Source: JAHECQ01 sp047638695 (GTDB taxonomy: Bacteria; Actinomycetota; Acidimicrobiia; Acidimicrobiales; SZUA-35). From it: a stretch of 14,903 nt of DNA. How positions within the stretch are numbered: position 1 is the first letter of the stretch; every line of letters begins with the position of its first letter. Positions 1 through 7,899 of this stretch are shown piece by piece. Where the stretch lies: NCBI GenBank assembly GCA_047638695.1, contig JBLINY010000108.1, forward strand, positions 1-14,903. The letters run 5' to 3'. Below the pieces are notes generated by a model, which was given only the letters and a program-made list of their open reading frames with translations, did not search any database and was not told the DNA's origin. The position numbers and the translations under genes were made by a program.

Positions 1-204
1 GGCTAGCGGCCGGTTCGCTGCTTCGTCCCTCAGCAACGTGGCTGCGGGGCCTCACGGCTTTGCCATCCGGCTAGCGGCCGGTTCGCTGCTTCGTCCCTCA
101 GCAACGTGGCTGCGGGGCCTCACGGCTTTGCCATCCGGCTAGCGGCCGGTTCGCTGCTTCGTCCCTCAGCAACGTGGCTGCGGGGCCTCACGGCTCCGCC
201 ATCC
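1..204. repeat. Three tandem copies of a 68-bp unit
   Basis: Units begin at 1, 69 and 137. Copies 1 and 2 are identical; copy 3 differs only at two bases near its end (TT to CC at 196-197). Each unit starts GGCTAGCGGCCGG, which holds the small palindromes GCTAGC and CGGCCG. A remnant GGCT at 205-208 starts a fourth unit. The period is not a multiple of three, so it is unlikely to be a protein repeat. The array reaches the window edge and may continue to the left. I see no CRISPR-like repeat/spacer alternation. Function unknown. Confidence 0.95.
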
Positions 205-219
205 GGCTGGCTTTGAAAG

Positions 220-243
220 GCACCCGCTACTGCGGGTGCTTTT
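220..243. terminator. Hairpin terminator beyond the metalloprotease gene
   Basis: A perfect 8-bp stem, GCACCCGC (220-227) and GCGGGTGC (232-239), closes a 4-nt loop and is followed by TTTT on the + strand. On the - strand the hairpin is followed by CTTTC. It lies just past the stop of the leftward gene (250), so it can end that transcript, and on the + strand it can block transcripts leaving the repeat array. Confidence 0.8.
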
Positions 244-249
244 CGCGTT

Positions 250-1029
250 CTAGCGAGCGGCGAGTTCGGCCATGAGCGCGAGCTGACGTTCCGTCGGTGT
301 GCCGGCCAGGGTGCTGCGAAAGTTCTCGGTGCCAACCTGCCAGGATGCGAAAGACTCGGCGAAGTCGCCGGCGCCGGTCGAGAAATCAGCGGCGCCACTC
401 CCCGGCCACCACGGCGCCGAGCTGATGCCCCTGGCCTCTTGCCAACGCCGTCTGTCCTCGCCTGAATTCTGAGTGACATCGACGGCGTGGCCCATCTCAT
501 GAGCGATGACGTGAGCGAGTAGCGCGTCTGACTGCGACGTTCGTACATAGATCTCGATTCGTTGCTCGTCAACCAGCGTGAGCCCGTAGAAGCTTGAACG
601 ACCGGGCCGAAACACGATGGTCCACCCCGGCAGCTCGGTCTCCCAGTCATAGGAGATTCGGTTCAGAGCGCCGACGCCGCGCCGTTCGGGCTCGGTGCGA
701 GGAGCCACGGTAGTGGGCCGTGCGGCGGTGGTGGAGGTCGGGTAGAGCGTTGGTGGCGGCACGTTCACTTCGGGTAAGCCGGGCGGCAGCTCGCCTGGCA
801 GCGACACCTCCGGACCTCGCACACTCGACGGGGGTGTAGCCACTTTCGCGGCGAAGTGGATCGCCGTCGCCGTCGCCGTCCCCGCAGCGCTTGGTGCCGC
901 TGCCGCCAGGTCGAACTGTGGTTGACCACTCGGAGCGGAAGGGAGGCTGGCATCCGGTGCAACGACGGCGAGCAAGCCGGCCGCTGCGATGGCGGAACAC
1001 GCCGCTGTCCAACGCGTCTTCGCACTCAC
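250..1029 (-). CDS. Probable exported HEXXH zinc metalloprotease
   Basis: 259 aa from a GTG start at 1029, chosen because AAGGAG lies 9 nt upstream; an open frame continues to an ATG at 1146 but that extension looks like leader sequence. The N-terminus (VSAKTRW, then an Ala/Leu-rich hydrophobic stretch to about residue 25) looks like a signal peptide or membrane anchor. Residues about 30-115 are Ala/Pro/Thr-rich and probably an extended linker. The catalytic-like domain has HEMGH at 177-181 and, downstream, GDFAESFASW at about 221-230, where E225 is a good candidate third zinc ligand (gluzincin pattern). Zinc binding and peptidase activity are inferred from these motifs; the substrate is unknown and I do not recognise a named family. 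It is divergent from dnaK and ends near a hairpin terminator. Confidence 0.72.
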   Translation of the reverse strand: MSAKTRWTAACSAIAAAGLLAVVAPDASLPSAPSGQPQFDLAAAAPSAAGTATATAIHFAAKVATPPSSVRGPEVSLPGELPPGLPEVNVPPPTLYPTSTTAARPTTVAPRTEPERRGVGALNRISYDWETELPGWTIVFRPGRSSFYGLTLVDEQRIEIYVRTSQSDALLAHVIAHEMGHAVDVTQNSGEDRRRWQEARGISSAPWWPGSGAADFSTGAGDFAESFASWQVGTENFRSTLAGTPTERQLALMAELAAR

Positions 1030-1063
1030 CCGCCAAGGCTCCTTCTGTCTGTAGCGGACGACA

Positions 1064-1083
1064 CTTCGGTCCGGCGACCGAAG
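1064..1083. promoter_or_regulatory. Inverted repeat in the leader of the metalloprotease gene
   Basis: CTTCGGTC (1064-1071) and GACCGAAG (1076-1083) form a perfect 8-bp inverted repeat with a 4-nt centre, 35-54 nt upstream of the GTG start. In the leftward transcript it would be a stem-loop in the 5' leader; in DNA it could be an operator. A weak leftward promoter fit (TTGGGG at 1129-1124, 16 nt, TACGTT at 1107-1102) lies just upstream. Function is inferred only. Confidence 0.45.
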
Positions 1084-1246
1084 CTCCACACCGCATGGTC
1101 CAACGTAAGGCAGCCTTCGATGGCCCCAACAGAGCAGAAGTGCCACCGACCGACCCAGAAGAGCCCAATTCGGGTACCTGGAACGTCACGATTTTGCCCC
1201 CTTTCAAGCTAGACTCAACCTCTTGCATGGCTTACCTATCAAGTAA

Positions 1247-1267
1247 GTTGATAGCAAGACACTCAAC
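1247..1267. promoter_or_regulatory. HAIR-like HspR operator upstream of dnaK
   Basis: The HspR-associated inverted repeat of actinobacteria is CTTGAGT-N7-ACTCAAG. Here GTTGATA (1247-1253), exactly 7 nt, and ACTCAAC (1261-1267) match it at 4 of 7 and 6 of 7 positions, with a symmetric GTTGA/TCAAC core. It sits directly against the ECF-type promoter at 1270 and the repressor HspR is encoded downstream in the same operon, so autoregulation is likely. A second ACTCAAC half-site occurs alone at 1213-1219. Confidence 0.7.
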
Positions 1268-1269
1268 TT

Positions 1270-1296
1270 GGGAATAGTCGAGCAATGGTCGACGTT
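1270..1296 (+). promoter_or_regulatory. SigH/SigR-type ECF promoter of the dnaK operon
   Basis: GGGAAT at 1270-1275, exactly 18 nt, then GTT at 1294-1296 matches the GGAAT-N18-GTT consensus of actinobacterial SigR/SigH (heat and thiol-oxidative stress) promoters. Transcription would start near 1303, giving a leader of about 80 nt before the dnaK ATG. A perfect housekeeping -35, TTGACA, lies at 1305-1310 but has no good -10 at normal spacing (AGCGTT at 17 nt). Confidence 0.65.
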
Positions 1297-1380
1297 GAAC
1301 ACGTTTGACATCCCCTCCCCAGAACCCAGCGTTCGAACTGTCCCGGTTGTCCGAGGGCAGAACATGAAAGAGAGAATTCC

Positions 1381-3222
1381 ATGGCAAAGGCAGTAGGCAT
1401 CGACCTCGGAACCACCAACTCAGTGGTGGCCGTGCTCGAGGCAGGCGAACCCGTAGTGATCCCCAATGCCGAGGGCGGTCGAACGACCCCCTCGGTTGTC
1501 GCGTTTGGTAAGGACGACGGCGAGGTCATGGTGGGCGAGGTCGCCAAGCGCCAGGCCATCACGAACCCCGACCGCACCATTCGGTCGGTCAAACGCCATG
1601 TCGGCACGAACTGGACCACCGACATCGACGGCAAGAAGTACACATCCCAAGAAATCAGCGCCCGTACGCTGATGAAGCTGAAGCGCGACGCCGAGGCGTA
1701 CTTGGGTGACACCGTCACCCAAGCCGTCATCACCGTGCCCGCCTACTTCGATGATGCCCAACGTACGGCCACCAAAGAGGCTGGCCAGATCGCCGGCCTC
1801 GAAGTACTCCGAATCATCAACGAGCCGACGGCAGCTGCGCTGGCTTACGGGCTCGACAAGGACACCGAGGACCAGACCATTCTCGTCTTCGACCTCGGCG
1901 GCGGCACCTTCGACGTGTCGGTGCTCGAGATCGGTGATGGGGTGTTCGAAGTCAAGAGCACATCAGGCGACACCAGCTTGGGTGGCGACGATTGGGACGA
2001 CGCGGTCATCGACTGGATGGTGGCTCAGTTCAAGAACGCTCACGGCGTCGATCTCGGTCAAGACAAGATGGCGGCTCAACGGCTGAAAGAAGCGGCCGAG
2101 AAGGCCAAGATCGAGCTCTCGCAGGTGCAGAGTTCCAGTATCAATCTCCCCTTCATCACGGCAACGGCCGACGGCCCGCTGCACCTCGAGGAGACCCTGA
2201 GCCGAGCCAAGTTCGAAGAGCTCACCGCCGATCTCCTCGAGCGGGTTCGTAAGCCCTTCGAGGCTGCCATTGCCGATGCTGGCCTCAAGCAATCCGACAT
2301 CGATCACGTGGTGATGGTGGGGGGCTCCACCCGCATGCCGTCCGTTGTTGGACTGGTCGAAGAGATGACGGGTAAAGAAGCCAACAAGTCGGTAAACCCC
2401 GACGAAGTTGTCGCCGTGGGTGCCGCCGTGCAGGCCGGCGTGTTGAAGGGCGATGTCAAGGACATCCTCCTCCTCGACGTCACCCCGCTGTCGCTCGGTA
2501 TCGAGACGAAGGGTTCGGTCATGCACAAGCTGATCGAGCGCAACACCACCATTCCCACCCGTCGCACCGAGGTGTTCACCACCGCCGACGACAACCAGCC
2601 CTCGGTTGAGGTCCACGTGCTTCAGGGTGAGCGTGAGATGGCCGCCTATAACAAGACGCTCGGCAAGTTCCAGCTCGTCGATCTGCCTCCGGCCCCTCGC
2701 GGTATTCCGCAGATCGAGGTCACGTTCGACATCGATGCCAACGGCATTGTCCACGTGTCCGCCAAGGACCGGGCCACGAACAAAGAACAGTCGATCACCA
2801 TCACCGGCGAGTCGAAGCTGTCGAAAGAGGACATCGAGCAAATGGTGAAAGACGCCGAGGCTCATGCCGAGGAAGACTCGGCGCGGCGCGAGGAAGCTGA
2901 AGTGCGCAACGGCGCCGATTCGCTCGTCTACCAAACCGAGAAGCTGCTGCGTGAGCAGGAAGAGAACATCTCGGGCGAAGAGAAGACCGCGGTGGAAGGT
3001 GCCCTGGCCGAGCTCAACTCGGCCCTCGCTGGTGAGGATCTCGGCGCTATCAGGGACGGCACCGAGAAGCTGATGATGGCGAGCCAAGCAATCAGCACAA
3101 AGCTGTACGAACAGGCAGCCGCCGAGGCTGACGGCGCCGCAGCCGGCGGCGATGTGCCCGACGACGATGATGTCGTCGATGCCGAGATCGTCGAAGACGA
3201 CGATGCCGAGGATGCATCATGA
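1381..3222 (+). CDS. dnaK: Molecular chaperone DnaK (Hsp70)
   Basis: 613 aa, full length. Cytosolic ATP-driven Hsp70 that binds exposed hydrophobic segments and cycles with DnaJ and GrpE. The nucleotide-binding domain shows IDLGTTNS (7-14), DLGGGTFDVS (171-180) and VVMVGGSTRMPSV (310-322). The interdomain linker DILLLDV is at 361-367, followed by the substrate-binding beta domain and a helical lid. The C-terminus is a short acidic tail with the usual DVVDAEIVED-type ending. The ATG start gives the standard N-terminus and follows a purine-rich AAAGAGAG. The first gene of a five-gene operon; its stop overlaps the grpE start (ATGA at 3219-3222). Regulation is likely by the upstream HAIR-like site and the ECF promoter. 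Confidence 0.99.
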   Translation: MAKAVGIDLGTTNSVVAVLEAGEPVVIPNAEGGRTTPSVVAFGKDDGEVMVGEVAKRQAITNPDRTIRSVKRHVGTNWTTDIDGKKYTSQEISARTLMKLKRDAEAYLGDTVTQAVITVPAYFDDAQRTATKEAGQIAGLEVLRIINEPTAAALAYGLDKDTEDQTILVFDLGGGTFDVSVLEIGDGVFEVKSTSGDTSLGGDDWDDAVIDWMVAQFKNAHGVDLGQDKMAAQRLKEAAEKAKIELSQVQSSSINLPFITATADGPLHLEETLSRAKFEELTADLLERVRKPFEAAIADAGLKQSDIDHVVMVGGSTRMPSVVGLVEEMTGKEANKSVNPDEVVAVGAAVQAGVLKGDVKDILLLDVTPLSLGIETKGSVMHKLIERNTTIPTRRTEVFTTADDNQPSVEVHVLQGEREMAAYNKTLGKFQLVDLPPAPRGIPQIEVTFDIDANGIVHVSAKDRATNKEQSITITGESKLSKEDIEQMVKDAEAHAEEDSARREEAEVRNGADSLVYQTEKLLREQEENISGEEKTAVEGALAELNSALAGEDLGAIRDGTEKLMMASQAISTKLYEQAAAEADGAAAGGDVPDDDDVVDAEIVEDDDAEDAS

Positions 3223-3860
3223 CCCAGCCGTCCGCCGAAGGGGCGACGGAAGACCCGGTCCCTGTAGCCGATGCCGATGCCCCGCCCTCTTCGGATGGCG
3301 AGGCGCCGGTGGAAGGATTCGGCACCGGCGTAGGGGATGCCGTTACGACCGGCCCAGCTCCACAAGGAGCAGGCGTCGGTGACGTTACAAACCCCGGCCC
3401 GGCCGAAGATGACGCGCCGCTCACGGTCGAAGGTCTGGTCGAGAGTCTCGAGCAGGTCACGATCGAACGCGACGGCTACTTCGATTCTCTCGCTCGGCTT
3501 CAGGCTGAGTTCGAGAACTACCGCAAGGCAGTCGCCAAGCGTGAGAGCGACGCGCGTGAGCGGGCCAATGAGGGACTTGCATCCGAGCTCCTTCCGGTCC
3601 TCGACGCCTGCGACGGTGCCATTGCCAACGGGGCCGAAGACGTTGGTCCGGTTCAGCATGCGCTCATTGATGCACTGACCAAACAGGGCCTGACGCGGCT
3701 CGAACCAGAGGGTGCACCGTTCGACCCCGAGCAGCACGAAGCAGTGCTGCACGAAGACTCCACCGATGGTGGGGGACCGGTCGTGGCCGAGGTCTTGCGT
3801 GCTGGATACCAGTGGAAGGGCCGAACGCTGCGAGCAGCCATGGTCCGTGTCAAGGGCTGA
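3219..3860 (+). CDS. grpE: Nucleotide exchange factor GrpE
   Basis: 213 aa. GrpE releases ADP from DnaK. Residues 1-65 are Gly/Pro/Asp-rich and probably disordered, longer than in many GrpEs. The dimerising helix follows, with the family core LARLQAEFENYRK (91-103). The C-terminal head has FDPEQHEAV (168-176) and GYQWKGRTLRAAMVRV (196-211), matching the GrpE signature except for Gly where Asp/Glu/Asn is usual after GYxxx. The ATG overlaps the dnaK stop by 4 nt, with GAGGA 6 nt upstream inside dnaK, so translation is coupled. Confidence 0.97.
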   Translation: MTQPSAEGATEDPVPVADADAPPSSDGEAPVEGFGTGVGDAVTTGPAPQGAGVGDVTNPGPAEDDAPLTVEGLVESLEQVTIERDGYFDSLARLQAEFENYRKAVAKRESDARERANEGLASELLPVLDACDGAIANGAEDVGPVQHALIDALTKQGLTRLEPEGAPFDPEQHEAVLHEDSTDGGGPVVAEVLRAGYQWKGRTLRAAMVRVKG

Positions 3861-3887
3861 TGACCCGAACGAGAGAGGAGGTGCGCA

Positions 3888-5009
3888 ATGGCTTCCCAGC
3901 ATGAATGGATCGATACCGACTACTACAAGATGCTCGGCGTTTCGAAAGACGCGTCTGAAAAAGATGTCACGAAGGCCTATCGCAAGCTGGCCCGCACCTA
4001 TCACCCCGACGCGAACCCGGACAGCGTCGAAGCCGAGGACCGGTTCAAGGAGATCTCGACCGCCTATGAAGTGGTTGGTGACGCCGAGACTCGGGCTGAA
4101 TATGACGAGACCCGTCGTCTCGGCCCACAAGGCGGTGGATTCCGCGGGGGAGGCAACACCGGTGGTGTGCCTTTCACCGGCGACATCGGCGACATCCTTG
4201 GGGGCCTATTCGGGCGCGGCGGGGCCCGGGCTCCCGGGGGACCGGGAGTGGCGGCGACCAATGGCGACGATCTGGAAGCCCATCTTCATTTGAGCTTCGA
4301 GGAGGCAGTCTCCGGCGTCGAAACTTCGGTGCACCTCACATCTGATGCACCATGCTCGACCTGTCACGGCAGCGGCGCCCGACCCGGGACGGCGCCAAGC
4401 ACATGTCAGCGATGTGCCGGACGCGGTGTTCTCGACGACAACCAAGGTTTCTTTTCTCTCAGTCAGCCTTGTCCCGCTTGCGCTGGTCGCGGTCGGGTGG
4501 TCACCGACCCCTGTGGAACCTGCCATGGGAATGGTCTCGAACGTCGCCCTCGCCAGGTGAAGGTGCGTATCCCTGCCGGCGTCAAAGATGGGCAGCGTAT
4601 TCGGCTCAAGGGTCGAGGAGGACCTGGCCGTCATGGCGGACCTCACGGCGATCTTTACGTCGTGGTCGAGGTTGCGCCTCATCAGCTCTTCGGTCGGAAG
4701 GGCAAGAATCTCACGCTCAACGTTCCGCTCAGTTTCGCCGAAGCTGCGCTCGGTGCCACGGTCGAGGTGCCAACTCTCGACGGCGGCACCGTGAAGCTGA
4801 AGATCCCCGCTGGCACGTCCGCCGGCAAGACCTTCCGGGTCAAGGGCAAGGGCGTTGTCGCCAGTAGTTCGTCAGGCGACCTCCTGGTGAGCGTCGATGT
4901 GGTGGTGCCAGCCAAGCTCACCGATGCGCAGCAGAACGCGATCCAGACGTTGGGCGACCTCTTCCCAGAATCACCGAGGTCCCATCTCTTCGGGGCTGAG
5001 GCCAGCTGA
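3888..5009 (+). CDS. dnaJ: Co-chaperone DnaJ (Hsp40, type I)
   Basis: 373 aa. Delivers substrates to DnaK and stimulates its ATPase. The J domain covers about 10-77 with HPD at 39-41. A Gly-rich region (about 79-122) follows. The zinc-binding domain has four CxxCxGxG repeats: C156/C159, C173/C176, C195/C198 and C209/C212, so both zinc sites look intact. The C-terminal beta domains follow (about 222-345). A strong AGGAGG lies just before the ATG. This is the only gap in the operon (27 nt after grpE); its stop overlaps the hspR start by one base (TGATG). The arrangement dnaK-grpE-dnaJ-hspR is the known actinobacterial DnaJ1 locus. Confidence 0.98.
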   Translation: MASQHEWIDTDYYKMLGVSKDASEKDVTKAYRKLARTYHPDANPDSVEAEDRFKEISTAYEVVGDAETRAEYDETRRLGPQGGGFRGGGNTGGVPFTGDIGDILGGLFGRGGARAPGGPGVAATNGDDLEAHLHLSFEEAVSGVETSVHLTSDAPCSTCHGSGARPGTAPSTCQRCAGRGVLDDNQGFFSLSQPCPACAGRGRVVTDPCGTCHGNGLERRPRQVKVRIPAGVKDGQRIRLKGRGGPGRHGGPHGDLYVVVEVAPHQLFGRKGKNLTLNVPLSFAEAALGATVEVPTLDGGTVKLKIPAGTSAGKTFRVKGKGVVASSSSGDLLVSVDVVVPAKLTDAQQNAIQTLGDLFPESPRSHLFGAEAS

Positions 5010-5383
5010 TGGACAGCTCGGCCGCCGTCTATGTCATTTCAGTAGCGGCCGAGCTGGCCGGGGTTCACCCGCAAACCCTTCGCTTCTACGAGCGCAAGGG
5101 CTTGGTGCATCCCAGTCGCACCGAAAGCGGGCGGCGCCGGTACAGCGAGATCGACATCGACCAGTTGCGTCGCATCCAGTCGATGACCGACGAAGGACTG
5201 AATCTGGCGGGTGTGAAGCGAGTTTTCGAACTCGAGGCCCAAGTGGCGGGCTATCAGCGCCAGATCGCCAGGTTGCAAGCTGCGGCTGAAGCCGCGATTC
5301 AAGAAACCCACCGGCACTACCGGAGGGACCTCGTACCTGTCACCCAGGAGGTGACGCTCTATCGAAAGAGGAATCGATCGTGA
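5009..5383 (+). CDS. hspR: Heat-shock repressor HspR (MerR family)
   Basis: 124 aa. HspR binds HAIR operators and, in characterised actinobacteria, uses DnaK as co-repressor so that free DnaK shuts the operon down. The N-terminal winged helix (about 7-45) carries YVISVAAELAGVHPQTLRFYERKGLV, given here in part as HPQTLRFYERKGLV at 20-33, and GRRRYS at 41-46. LAGVKRVFELE (66-76) leads into a coiled coil (about 76-100). The C-terminal LVP (108-110) and basic end resemble the HspR tail. The ATG overlaps the dnaJ stop, and its own stop lies within the GTGA that starts clpB, so repressor synthesis is tied to both neighbours. Confidence 0.95.
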   Translation: MDSSAAVYVISVAAELAGVHPQTLRFYERKGLVHPSRTESGRRRYSEIDIDQLRRIQSMTDEGLNLAGVKRVFELEAQVAGYQRQIARLQAAAEAAIQETHRHYRRDLVPVTQEVTLYRKRNRS

Positions 5384-7893
5384 CCCTCGACCCAAATCGC
5401 TGGACAGTTAAGACACAGGAAGCCGTCACCGCGGCCATCGAGCGGGCCAAGACCGACGCCCATCCCGAGGTCACTCCCGACCATCTGCTCGCCTCGCTCC
5501 TTAGCCAGGCCGAAGGGGTGGTGCTTCCGATACTCACCAAGGTCGGTCGTCAGCCGTCGGCCGTACGATCGCAGACCGAAGCGGCGCTTGATGGGCTGTC
5601 GAAGGCGTACGGCGCCGATGCTCGCTTCAGCAAACAGACCAATCGGATCTTTGCTGACGCCGATCGGGTTCGAGGTGAACTCGGCGACGAATACCTCTCG
5701 ACTGAACACCTCTTGTTGGCGCTCGCCAATCCCGATGCCGGCGGGGCGACGGCGGCCCGACTCGATCTCACTCGAGCCGAACTGCTGGCCGCTCTCCAAG
5801 AGGTGCGCGGATCGCATCGGGTAACCAGCCAGAGTCCCGAAGGCCAGTTTCAGGCGCTCGAAAAGTACGGCCGTGATCTCACTGCTGATGCTCGGAACGG
5901 CAAGCTCGACCCGGTCATTGGTCGCAACGAAGAAGTGCGCCGTGTCGTTCAGGTGCTTAGTCGCCGTACCAAGAACAACCCGGTGCTTATCGGTGAACCC
6001 GGGGTTGGTAAGACAGCCATCGTCGAAGGGCTGGCCCAACGCATCGTCGAAGGCGATGTGCCCGACAGCCTGCGCGACCGCCGGGTCATCTCACTCGACA
6101 TGTCGTCGATGGTGGCCGGCGCCAAGTTTCGCGGTGAATTCGAAGAACGACTCAAGGCCGTGCTGAAGGAGATCACCGACTCGGATGGTGAGATCATCAC
6201 CTTCATCGATGAGATGCACACCGTCGTGGGCGCCGGAGCCAGTGGCGACTCGGCCATGGACGCCTCGAACATGCTCAAGCCGATGTTGGCCAGGGGTGAG
6301 CTCCGCATGGTGGGGGCTACGACGCTCGACGAGTTCCGCAAGTACATCGAGAAAGACGCGGCGCTCGAACGCCGCTTCCAACAGGTTTTGGTCGAAGAAC
6401 CATCGGTGGAGGACTCGATTGCCATTCTCCGAGGCCTAAAAGAGCGCTACGAGGTGCATCACGGCGTCCGCATCCAAGACTCCGCCCTGATTGCTGCGGC
6501 CGCACTTTCCGATCGCTACCTCACTACTCGCTTTCTGCCCGACAAAGCGATCGACCTGATGGATGAAGCGGCCTCCAAGTTGCGGATCGAGATCGACTCT
6601 CTGCCAACCGAGATCGACGTTGTCGAACGACGAATTCGCACACTCGAGATGGAGCACGTTGCTCTCAGCAAGGAAATCGACCCGGCGTCGGTGGCCCGGC
6701 TGGGTGAGCTCGACAGCGAGCTCGCAGACCTCAGCGAGCAATCGCAGGGAATGAAGGCGCACTGGAGAAACGAAAAGGAAGCTATCGGTCGCATCCAGCA
6801 ACTGAAGGAAGAACTCGAACACCTCAATCGAGACATCGATCGCGAGACCGACCTCGAGAAGGCGGCCGAGATCCGCTACGGCCGCATCCCGGAAGTGCAG
6901 CTGCAGATCGAAGGCGCCACGGCTTCTTTGGCCGAGCTTCAGACCGAGAAAACGATGTTGAAGGAAGAGGTCGACGAGGAAGACATTGCCGAAGTTGTCA
7001 GCCGCTGGACCGGGGTGCCTGTGAGCCGACTAGTCGAGAAGGAGTCACGCAAGCTGCTCCGGCTCGAAGACGAACTGCATAAGCGCGTGATCGGACAAGC
7101 CGAGGCTGTCGCTTCGGTCTCGGCCGCAATTCGCCGCAGCAGGGCCGGCCTGTCCGATCCCGACCGACCGATCGGCAGTTTCCTGTTCCTCGGTCCGACC
7201 GGCGTTGGCAAAACCGAACTGGCTCGCTCGCTCGCAGGGTTCCTGTTCGATGACGACAAAGCGATGGTTCGCATCGATATGTCGGAGTACATGGAGAAGC
7301 ACTCGGTAAGTCGTCTGATCGGGGCTCCCCCGGGATACGTCGGATATGACGCTGGTGGTCAGTTGACCGAGGCTGTCCGAAGGCGCCCATACGCCGTTGT
7401 CCTTCTCGACGAAGTCGAGAAGGCGCACCCCGACGTCTTCAACACCTTGCTGCAGCTCCTCGACGACGGACGACTCACCGATGGTCAGGGTCGCACGGTC
7501 AACTTCACGAACGTCGTGCTGATCATGACGTCGAACATCGCCGGCGATCCAGCAGACTTCTTTCGGCCCGAGTTCATCAACCGCATCGATGACATGGTGC
7601 GCTTCGATGAACTCACCGAGGCTGATCTAACGCGGATCGTTGACATCCAGCTACAGCACCTCGAGGACCGGCTGGCCCAACGCCGCATGGGGCTCGAGGT
7701 CACCGATTCGGCGAAGAAGCGGTTGGTTCAGCTCGGATTCAACCCCGCTTTCGGTGCCCGACCGTTGAAGCGTGTCATTCAGAAGGAAGTCGCTGATCGG
7801 GTGGCCATTGCTCTCCTTGACGGCCGGTTTGGCGAGGGCGCCAAGATTTTGGTCGATACCGACGGTGAAGATGTGGTGGTGACGGGAGCTTGA
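5380..7893 (+). CDS. clpB: Disaggregase ClpB (Hsp100)
   Basis: 837 aa from GTG at 5380, overlapping the hspR stop by 4 nt, with AGAGGA upstream. A hexameric AAA+ machine that threads aggregated proteins together with DnaK. The N domain covers about 1-145. The first AAA+ domain has Walker A GEPGVGKT (205-212), Walker B FIDEMH (275-280) and the arginine pair at 331-332. The coiled-coil M domain (about 405-525) separates ClpB from ClpA/ClpC. The second AAA+ has GPTGVGKT (605-612), VVLLDEVE (673-680) and sensor-2 GARPLKR (792-798). Between TSNI (717-720) and FRPEF (728-732) only seven residues remain, where most ClpBs have more. No terminator follows; the next gene converges 6 nt away. Confidence 0.98.
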   Translation: MTLDPNRWTVKTQEAVTAAIERAKTDAHPEVTPDHLLASLLSQAEGVVLPILTKVGRQPSAVRSQTEAALDGLSKAYGADARFSKQTNRIFADADRVRGELGDEYLSTEHLLLALANPDAGGATAARLDLTRAELLAALQEVRGSHRVTSQSPEGQFQALEKYGRDLTADARNGKLDPVIGRNEEVRRVVQVLSRRTKNNPVLIGEPGVGKTAIVEGLAQRIVEGDVPDSLRDRRVISLDMSSMVAGAKFRGEFEERLKAVLKEITDSDGEIITFIDEMHTVVGAGASGDSAMDASNMLKPMLARGELRMVGATTLDEFRKYIEKDAALERRFQQVLVEEPSVEDSIAILRGLKERYEVHHGVRIQDSALIAAAALSDRYLTTRFLPDKAIDLMDEAASKLRIEIDSLPTEIDVVERRIRTLEMEHVALSKEIDPASVARLGELDSELADLSEQSQGMKAHWRNEKEAIGRIQQLKEELEHLNRDIDRETDLEKAAEIRYGRIPEVQLQIEGATASLAELQTEKTMLKEEVDEEDIAEVVSRWTGVPVSRLVEKESRKLLRLEDELHKRVIGQAEAVASVSAAIRRSRAGLSDPDRPIGSFLFLGPTGVGKTELARSLAGFLFDDDKAMVRIDMSEYMEKHSVSRLIGAPPGYVGYDAGGQLTEAVRRRPYAVVLLDEVEKAHPDVFNTLLQLLDDGRLTDGQGRTVNFTNVVLIMTSNIAGDPADFFRPEFINRIDDMVRFDELTEADLTRIVDIQLQHLEDRLAQRRMGLEVTDSAKKRLVQLGFNPAFGARPLKRVIQKEVADRVAIALLDGRFGEGAKILVDTDGEDVVVTGA

Positions 7894-7899
7894 AGCCGG

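Noticed and set aside
1..204. CRISPR array
   Set aside because: Units are contiguous 68-bp repeats with no unique spacers, and no cas genes are present.
120..650. Leftward 176-aa open frame over the left repeats
   Set aside because: It overlaps the metalloprotease gene in another frame, runs through the tandem repeats and has no recognisable domain.
1030..1146. N-terminal extension of the metalloprotease to an ATG at 1146
   Set aside because: The GTG at 1029 has a well-spaced AAGGAG and starts a signal-like N-terminus; the extension contains the leader inverted repeat.
1963..3087. Long leftward open frame of 374 aa opposite dnaK
   Set aside because: Antisense shadow of dnaK codon bias, His/Gly/Leu-rich with no domain, while dnaK is certain.
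2928..4130. Leftward 400-aa open frame opposite dnaK-grpE-dnaJ
   Set aside because: Crosses three certain genes on the other strand and has no family features.
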